Positions 1 to 4,028 of a stretch of DNA of 6,565 bases are shown here, in pieces (position 1 is the stretch's first letter; each line of letters opens with the position of its first letter). The stretch is from an uncultured Opitutaceae bacterium (GTDB lineage: Bacteria; Verrucomicrobiota; Verrucomicrobiia; Opitutales; Opitutaceae). The stretch is taken from assembly GCA_903885525.1 (NCBI GenBank), contig CAISJA010000154.1:1-6565 (forward strand), given 5' to 3'. The position numbers were made by a program, and so were the translations under genes. The notes below the pieces were generated by a model. It was not told the origin of the DNA. It saw nothing but the letters and a program-made list of their open reading frames with translations, and did no database searches.

Positions 1-1519
1 CGCCCATTTCCTGGGCGATGATCCCGGTCATGGTATGCACGGGCTGAAAAAAGGCTCCGAACCCGGCGCTGAAATCCGGCGTCTGGATGCGGTTGCCGGC
101 GCAAAGCAGCACGACCATCGTCTCGCCGATCACGCGGCCGAGCCCGAGCAGGATGGCCGCCATGATGCCGGACAACGCGGCGGGCAGGATGATGTGGAGG
201 AGGGTCTGCAGGCGCGTGGCCCCCATGGCGAGCGAGGCCTCCGGGAAGGAGCGGGGCACGTTGTTCAGCGCATCCTCCGCCAGCGAGAAGATCGTCGGCA
301 CCGCCATGAAGGCGAGCAGGCAGGCCGCCGTGGTGGCGTTTAGCCGCTCGGCCATGGGGAAGCCCGGGAACCAGGAGAGGGCGGGCAGCAGGGAGACCCG
401 GCGGAGGGTTTCACCGAGGATCGCGATGCCGAAGAAACCGAGCACCACGCTGGGGATGGCGGCGATGAACTCGATCGCCGGCTTGATGATCTTCTGCTCC
501 ATGGGCCGGGCGACCTGGTTGACATAGACCGCGGCGGAGACGCCGAGCGGGATCGCCAGCGCCAGGGCCAGGGCGGAAATCAACAGCGAACCGGAGAGGA
601 GCGGCAGCACCCCGTACCAGTCCTGCCAGAAGCTCGCCGTGATCCATTCCTGGCCAAACAGAAAGGCATGGGTCGACTCCCACCACGACACGGGCTTGGC
701 CTGGTCCCAGTTCTCCATGCCCTCGGCGGCGGTGCGGAGGTCCCCGGGAAACCGGCGGAGCAGGCCGGACAGGCGGGTCAGGCGCCGCTGGATGGGAATC
801 GCATCGAAAGCGGGTGTCTCGTCCGCCAGCGCCGTCAGCCGGACCTGCAGCTCCTGGTTGGCGGCCTTGAGGTCCGGCAGCATGGCCCGCATGGGCTGCA
901 CTTCGGTCTGGTAGTTGATCTCCTCCACGACGATGGCACCCAGCTGCCGGAGCAGCTCGGCCGCCTGCGCGGGGGCGGCGGTATGCAGGGCCTGGCTAAG
1001 GTTTCGGCGGGCCTCGGTCAGGTCCTGGGAAACCTTTTGCCGCTCCTTCAGGGAGGTGGCCATTTCCGTGAGGGTGCCGAGCATGGCCTCATGCGGGGCG
1101 ATGGCCTCGCCCACCTGATTGGCAAACCGGTCGAACCCGGCCAGCCGGGCGGCGCCGGCGGCGGGCGTCAGGCCCTGGCCGCGCAGGCTCTCCATCTCGG
1201 CGTTGCGGATCGACCCGAGTTCCCGGTTCAGGGCGGAGTAATCCTCGACCGGGCGCCGGAGCAGGTCGACATACTCCAAGCCGGCCAGCCGGTAAATCTG
1301 GAGGTTTTTCCGGTTCTGCGGGATGAAATCTACGGCGTCGCGGAAGATCGTGAAGGTGATGAGCGCCAAGACGATGATCGACACCGCCGCATTGGCCTGG
1401 AAGACCACCTTGGCCAGACCGTCCAGCGTCAGCCCGAAAAAGCGGCCGCGCCGGCGCGTGAGCAGCACCTCCCGGGTGGACCGGCGGACTGGAGCGGCGA
1501 GGGCGGTGGGAGCGGACAT
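1..1519 (-). CDS. pstC: Phosphate ABC transporter permease PstC, 3'-truncated by the window edge
   Basis: One of the two membrane subunits that carry phosphate from PstS across the inner membrane, working with PstA and the ATPase PstB. I see 506 codons from ATG (1519-1517) with no stop before the left edge; only a short C-terminal tail should be missing. A basic N-terminus (residues 12-26, Arg-rich) precedes TM1 at about 36-58. A hydrophilic stretch of about 220 residues follows, then the PstC-typical FLFG.EW segment (287-292) and TM2 (about 303-332). The permease core includes the EAA loop that contacts the ATPase, starting at E427 (EASLAMGA, then ILPAALSG), followed by GRVIGETM (461-468) and the PstC-like end PVHTMTGIIAQEMG. 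E. coli PstC is about 319 residues, so the excess lies in the first periplasmic loop. No Shine-Dalgarno sequence precedes the ATG; the start fits the basic N-terminus and the lack of a better start. The gene lies 128 bp after pstS across a terminator-like hairpin. pstA and pstB are expected beyond the edge, but this is inferred. Confidence 0.94.
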   Translation of the reverse strand, partial: MSAPTALAAPVRRSTREVLLTRRRGRFFGLTLDGLAKVVFQANAAVSIIVLALITFTIFRDAVDFIPQNRKNLQIYRLAGLEYVDLLRRPVEDYSALNRELGSIRNAEMESLRGQGLTPAAGAARLAGFDRFANQVGEAIAPHEAMLGTLTEMATSLKERQKVSQDLTEARRNLSQALHTAAPAQAAELLRQLGAIVVEEINYQTEVQPMRAMLPDLKAANQELQVRLTALADETPAFDAIPIQRRLTRLSGLLRRFPGDLRTAAEGMENWDQAKPVSWWESTHAFLFGQEWITASFWQDWYGVLPLLSGSLLISALALALAIPLGVSAAVYVNQVARPMEQKIIKPAIEFIAAIPSVVLGFFGIAILGETLRRVSLLPALSWFPGFPMAERLNATTAACLLAFMAVPTIFSLAEDALNNVPRSFPEASLAMGATRLQTLLHIILPAALSGIMAAILLGLGRVIGETMVVLLCAGNRIQTPDFSAGFGAFFQPVHTMTGIIAQEMG

Positions 1520-1580
1520 GCGAGGGCAGCAGTGTTAAACCCGGCCGGGGCCGGTCAATGGGCGCAGGTTACAGTTGCGT

Positions 1581-1616
1581 AAAAAGACGCCCGCAGTCCG
1601 TGGGAACTGCGGGCGT
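1581..1616 (-). terminator. Intrinsic terminator or attenuator between pstS and pstC
   Basis: Read on the minus strand, a perfect 11-bp stem (arms 1616-1606 and 1597-1587, ACGCCCGCAGT with its exact complement) closes an 8-base loop. It is followed at once by CTTTTT (1586-1581). It begins 31 bases after the pstS stop. No A-tract lies on the other side, so it acts on minus-strand transcripts only. Because pstC lies just downstream in the same direction, partial termination is more likely than a full operon end. It would favour porin-pstS message over pstC message. Confidence 0.85.
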
Positions 1617-1647
1617 GGATTCAGTCAAACGAGGGACGGAGCGCAAC

Positions 1648-2466
1648 TCAGTTCAACGGATGGACCGGCACAAATCCGACCTTGCGGACGATGCGCTGGC
1701 CCGCGTCGCTGAGCGTGAACTCCAGGAACTTGGCGGCTTCACCCTGGGCGTCGCCATTCGTGTAGTAGAACGTCGGGCGGGCGTAGGGATATTTGTGGGC
1801 CACCACGGCATCTTCCGACGGCACCACGCCTTCGATCGACACGGTCTTGATCCCCGGGTCGGTCAGGTAGGCGAGGCCGACATAACCGATGCCGTTCGGA
1901 TTCTTGGCGACCTCGGCGGCGATCTGCTCGTTGCCGGCCATCTTCTGGGAGGAGGGCGCGTAGTCGCGCTTGCTCATGGCCAGCTCCTTGAAATCGGAGT
2001 AGGTGCCGGAGGAGGTGTTGCGGGTGTAGACGGAGATCGGGCCCGGCGCGCCGCCCACCTGGGACCAGTCGGTGACTTCACCGGTGAATATCTGCTGGAC
2101 CTGACGCTTGGTCAGGGCGGCGACCGCACTGCCGCCGTGGACGATCACCCCGATGCCATCGTACGCTACGATCGTGGGCTTGAGCGTCACGCCCTTGGCG
2201 GTGCCGGCGGAGACTTCCGTGGGCTTGGCGCGGCGGGAGGACATACCGATCTGGGCCGTGCCGTCGATGATGGCGGCAATGCCGGTGGTGGAGCCTTCCG
2301 CGGCGATCTCAAAGGTCACGCCGGGATTCCGGGCCTTGTAGTCTTCGGCGAGCATCGGGACGAGCTTGGCCCCGAGGGTGTCGGAGCCCTTGATGACGAG
2401 CTTCTGCGCCGGGAGGGAGGTGGCGGCGGCGGCGAAGACCGCGGCGAGGAGGAGGATGTTTTTCAT
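1648..2466 (-). CDS. pstS: Periplasmic phosphate-binding protein PstS
   Basis: High-affinity periplasmic receptor that binds phosphate and delivers it to the PstC-PstA channel. The product is 272 residues, the compact PBP_like_2 type of PstS. Residues 1-20 form a Sec signal peptide (MKN, hydrophobic core, then SLPA before QK). The mature protein shows the expected ligand loops: IKGSDTL (25-31), EGSTTGI (57-63), GMSSR (74-78) and YTRNTSSGT (147-155, with R149 and S153-G154-T155 matching the Arg and SGT phosphate contacts of the family). TKRQVQQIFTGEVTDW (119-134) and NPNGIGYVGL are also family hallmarks. The frame is open upstream to 2607, but that extension overlaps the porin and has no signal peptide, so ATG at 2466 is the start. 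The leader lacks a Shine-Dalgarno sequence; it reads CCTCCTCCC just before ATG. Only 25 bp separate it from the porin stop, which indicates co-transcription. An intrinsic terminator follows. Confidence 0.95.
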   Translation of the reverse strand: MKNILLLAAVFAAAATSLPAQKLVIKGSDTLGAKLVPMLAEDYKARNPGVTFEIAAEGSTTGIAAIIDGTAQIGMSSRRAKPTEVSAGTAKGVTLKPTIVAYDGIGVIVHGGSAVAALTKRQVQQIFTGEVTDWSQVGGAPGPISVYTRNTSSGTYSDFKELAMSKRDYAPSSQKMAGNEQIAAEVAKNPNGIGYVGLAYLTDPGIKTVSIEGVVPSEDAVVAHKYPYARPTFYYTNGDAQGEAAKFLEFTLSDAGQRIVRKVGFVPVHPLN

Positions 2467-2491
2467 GGGAGGAGGCAAGCGGGCGGGCAGA

Positions 2492-3748
2492 TCAGAAGTT
2501 GACCTGCATCTGGGAACGGATGCCGTCCGACTTGGCGGAGGCGGAGGCACCGGTGAGGGCGTCCTTCGACTCGGCGTGGACGTAGCCGATCTGGAATTTG
2601 GTCTCATTGCCGCGGAAGAGGTAGCTAAAGCCGTAGTACCACTCGTTGGCCGACTTCATGGCGGCGGTGCTCGGGGCCGAGCGGGTGCCGTCGCTGATGG
2701 TCACACCGCGGCGACCGGCATAGATTTCGGAATAGCGCACGACCGCCTCCAGCGTGGGAGTGATCTTGTAGGCCGGCTGGATCCAGAAGCCCTTGGGCTT
2801 GGCATCCTGGGTGGCCGACACGCCATGCTGATCGGTGCCATCGAGGTACTCGGCCTCGAAGTCGAAGGCGCCGTTGGTGACCGTGGTCCAGAGCGAATAG
2901 ACATTGATGCTGTCGCCCTTGCCGAGGCCGGTGGCGGCGGGGCCGCCCTGGTCGGGCAGAACGCCGAAGGAGCCGGCGACCGCATAGTTCCAACCGCCCT
3001 GCAGCTTGCCGCGATAGCCGGCATTGCCCCAGTAGGAGAGACTGTTGTTGGTGGCCGTACCCGCGCTGGAAACACCGGCCACGGACTCATCGCGCTCGGG
3101 ATTCGTGATGGCGACGTTGTAAAAGAATCCGTTGCTGAGCTTGCCGCCGGCATAAGCACCGATGCGGTAGGAGCCGGCACCGAGGCGGCGGCCATTGTTG
3201 CTCTCGACAAAGTACCGGTTGGCGGGAGAACGCTCGATCGCCTTCAGGTCGAGGGCGGAGGTGAAGTATTCTTCGAGCCCGAAGGGCACCTTGCGGAAAC
3301 CGATGTCGACCGTGAGGGCATCATTCTTGCGCCAGCTGATCGTGGCGGCATCGAAGGTGGAGCCGGCAAAATCGTAATTGATGTTGCTGGACCAGCCCTC
3401 GCCGTACTGGGCCTTGACCCCGAGATACACGCGACGGAGGAAAAAATGGGCCGTCGAGACCGGGTTGGCGGCCTGCCCGGTGACGCTGGCCCCGAGGCCG
3501 GCGTACTGGACTTGGATGCGGCCCGAAAGTGTCAGGCTGTGGGTGCTCTTGCCCCCGGCGATGGCCGAGTAAAGCGCGGCGTTGGACTCGCGCGTCAGGT
3601 CGGCGCGCAGGGTCTCGGCTTCCTGGTCGTTAAGCACGCCCTTCTTGACGAGCAGGTCAAGCAGGGGGCCGCTGTCCTGGGCAAAGGCGGTACCGGCGCA
3701 AAGTAGGGCGGCGGCGGCGCCCAGCAGTTTGGATTTCAGAGTGAACAT
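2492..3748 (-). CDS. OprP/OprO-type outer-membrane porin (Porin_O_P family), probably for phosphate
   Basis: A 418-residue outer-membrane beta-barrel that likely lets phosphate or other anions into the periplasm for PstS. Residues 1-23 are a signal peptide (LKSK, Ala/Leu core, AFA before QD). Residues 29-51 form a short amphipathic helical motif (LLDLLVKKGVLNDQEAETLRADL). The barrel begins near 71 (SLTLSGRIQVQY) and shows alternating aromatic and polar strands. Porin_O_P signatures include FFLRRVYLGVKA (102-113) and GFRKVPFGLEEYF (150-162), followed by AIERSPANRYF (170-180). The last residue is Phe, in QMQVNF, as expected for a BAM substrate. ATG at 3748 is chosen because the signal peptide starts there; upstream in-frame sequence to 3961 is not coding-like. 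No Shine-Dalgarno sequence is present. A Pho box starts about 70 bases upstream, and pstS follows after 25 bp. Phosphate specificity rests on this context; the family also includes porins for other anions such as polyphosphate, and I cannot place the selectivity residues. Confidence 0.88.
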   Translation of the reverse strand: MFTLKSKLLGAAAALLCAGTAFAQDSGPLLDLLVKKGVLNDQEAETLRADLTRESNAALYSAIAGGKSTHSLTLSGRIQVQYAGLGASVTGQAANPVSTAHFFLRRVYLGVKAQYGEGWSSNINYDFAGSTFDAATISWRKNDALTVDIGFRKVPFGLEEYFTSALDLKAIERSPANRYFVESNNGRRLGAGSYRIGAYAGGKLSNGFFYNVAITNPERDESVAGVSSAGTATNNSLSYWGNAGYRGKLQGGWNYAVAGSFGVLPDQGGPAATGLGKGDSINVYSLWTTVTNGAFDFEAEYLDGTDQHGVSATQDAKPKGFWIQPAYKITPTLEAVVRYSEIYAGRRGVTISDGTRSAPSTAAMKSANEWYYGFSYLFRGNETKFQIGYVHAESKDALTGASASAKSDGIRSQMQVNF

Positions 3749-3800
3749 GGTGTGGTGTGGTGGAGTTAGGTTGCGCCGGATTGAATGCCGGCACCCTCCC

Positions 3801-3806
3801 ACCTTA
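3801..3806 (-). promoter_or_regulatory. Candidate -10 element of the Pho-controlled promoter
   Basis: On the minus strand TAAGGT lies exactly 10 bases downstream of the last Pho-box unit. This is the usual distance between a Pho box and the -10 hexamer at PhoB-activated promoters, where PhoB replaces the -35 contact. The match to TATAAT is only three of six bases, so position is the main evidence. It would place the transcript start near 3794 and give a leader of about 45 bases before the porin ATG. Confidence 0.4.
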
Positions 3807-3816
3807 CCGGACGATT

Positions 3817-3845
3817 GTGACGGTTTCGTGACGGCTGTGTGACAA
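3817..3845 (-). promoter_or_regulatory. Three-unit Pho box (PhoB binding site) upstream of the porin-pst operon
   Basis: The minus strand reads TTGTCAC (3845-3839), CCGTCAC (3834-3828) and CCGTCAC (3823-3817), separated by the 4-base spacers ACAG and GAAA. The invariant core GTCAC therefore recurs every 11 bp, one helical turn. This is the architecture of PhoB operators: direct 7-bp repeats of CTGTCAT with 4-bp spacers, one PhoB monomer per repeat. It lies about 70 bases before the porin start, on the face expected for activation. The repeats are seen directly; PhoB as the ligand is inferred from the consensus and from the phosphate-uptake genes downstream. Confidence 0.82.
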
Positions 3846-3994
3846 ACCGGGAAAAGCGCCCCGGCTCCTGCGCCCCCTCTCCCGCCGGCCGCGCCATGCC
3901 CATGCCAGAACGCGCCCAGCCGCATCACCGGCCCTCCGGCCCGGGCTGAAATCGCCCCCACGCGCGCAGCCGAATGAACCCAGGGCGGCCCGCA

Positions 3995-4020
3995 GCCGGA
4001 AGCCGCACCCCGCCTCCGGC
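3995..4020 (-). terminator. GC-rich hairpin after the SNF2 gene, possible U-tract-less terminator
   Basis: In minus-strand RNA, arms 4020-4012 and 4003-3995 (GCCGGAGGC with GCUUCCGGC) form a 9-bp stem with one G-U pair and an 8-base loop, starting 8 bases after the SNF2 stop. The corresponding plus-strand RNA would have an A-C mismatch, so it suits minus-strand transcripts better. No run of U follows, so it is not a standard intrinsic terminator. It may slow polymerase or protect the 3' end. I saw no better terminator between here and the Pho box. Confidence 0.3.
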
Positions 4021-4028
4021 GACCGCCC

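Noticed and set aside
1532..1558. Possible promoter for pstC: TTGACC (1558-1553) and TAACAC (1537-1532)
   Set aside because: The spacer is 15 bases and the -10 match is poor, so it is no better than chance in a short intergenic stretch.
1568..1574. Single CTGTAAC on the minus strand before pstC, resembling one Pho-box unit
   Set aside because: There is no second unit 11 bp away; PhoB operators need direct repeats.
668..1582. Long plus-strand open frame of about 300 codons opposite pstC
   Set aside because: Its product is Gly-, Arg- and Gln-rich with no recognisable family. It is the antisense shadow of a GC-rich gene whose minus-strand product is clearly PstC.
1558..2502. Plus-strand open frame of about 314 codons opposite pstS
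   Set aside because: Low-complexity Gly/Asp/Val composition and complete overlap with pstS; it also runs through the terminator hairpin.
2467..2607. N-terminal extension of PstS to 2607
   Set aside because: It overlaps the porin C-terminus, is Pro/Ser/Arg-rich, and displaces a good signal peptide that starts at 2466.
2366..3706. Plus-strand open frame of about 446 codons opposite the porin
   Set aside because: The translation is Gly/Ala-rich without motifs or signal peptide; the opposite strand encodes a convincing porin with a signal peptide and terminal Phe.
3749..3961. N-terminal extension of the porin to a GTG at 3961
   Set aside because: It would bury the signal peptide 71 residues inside the protein and make the Pho box and promoter part of the coding region.
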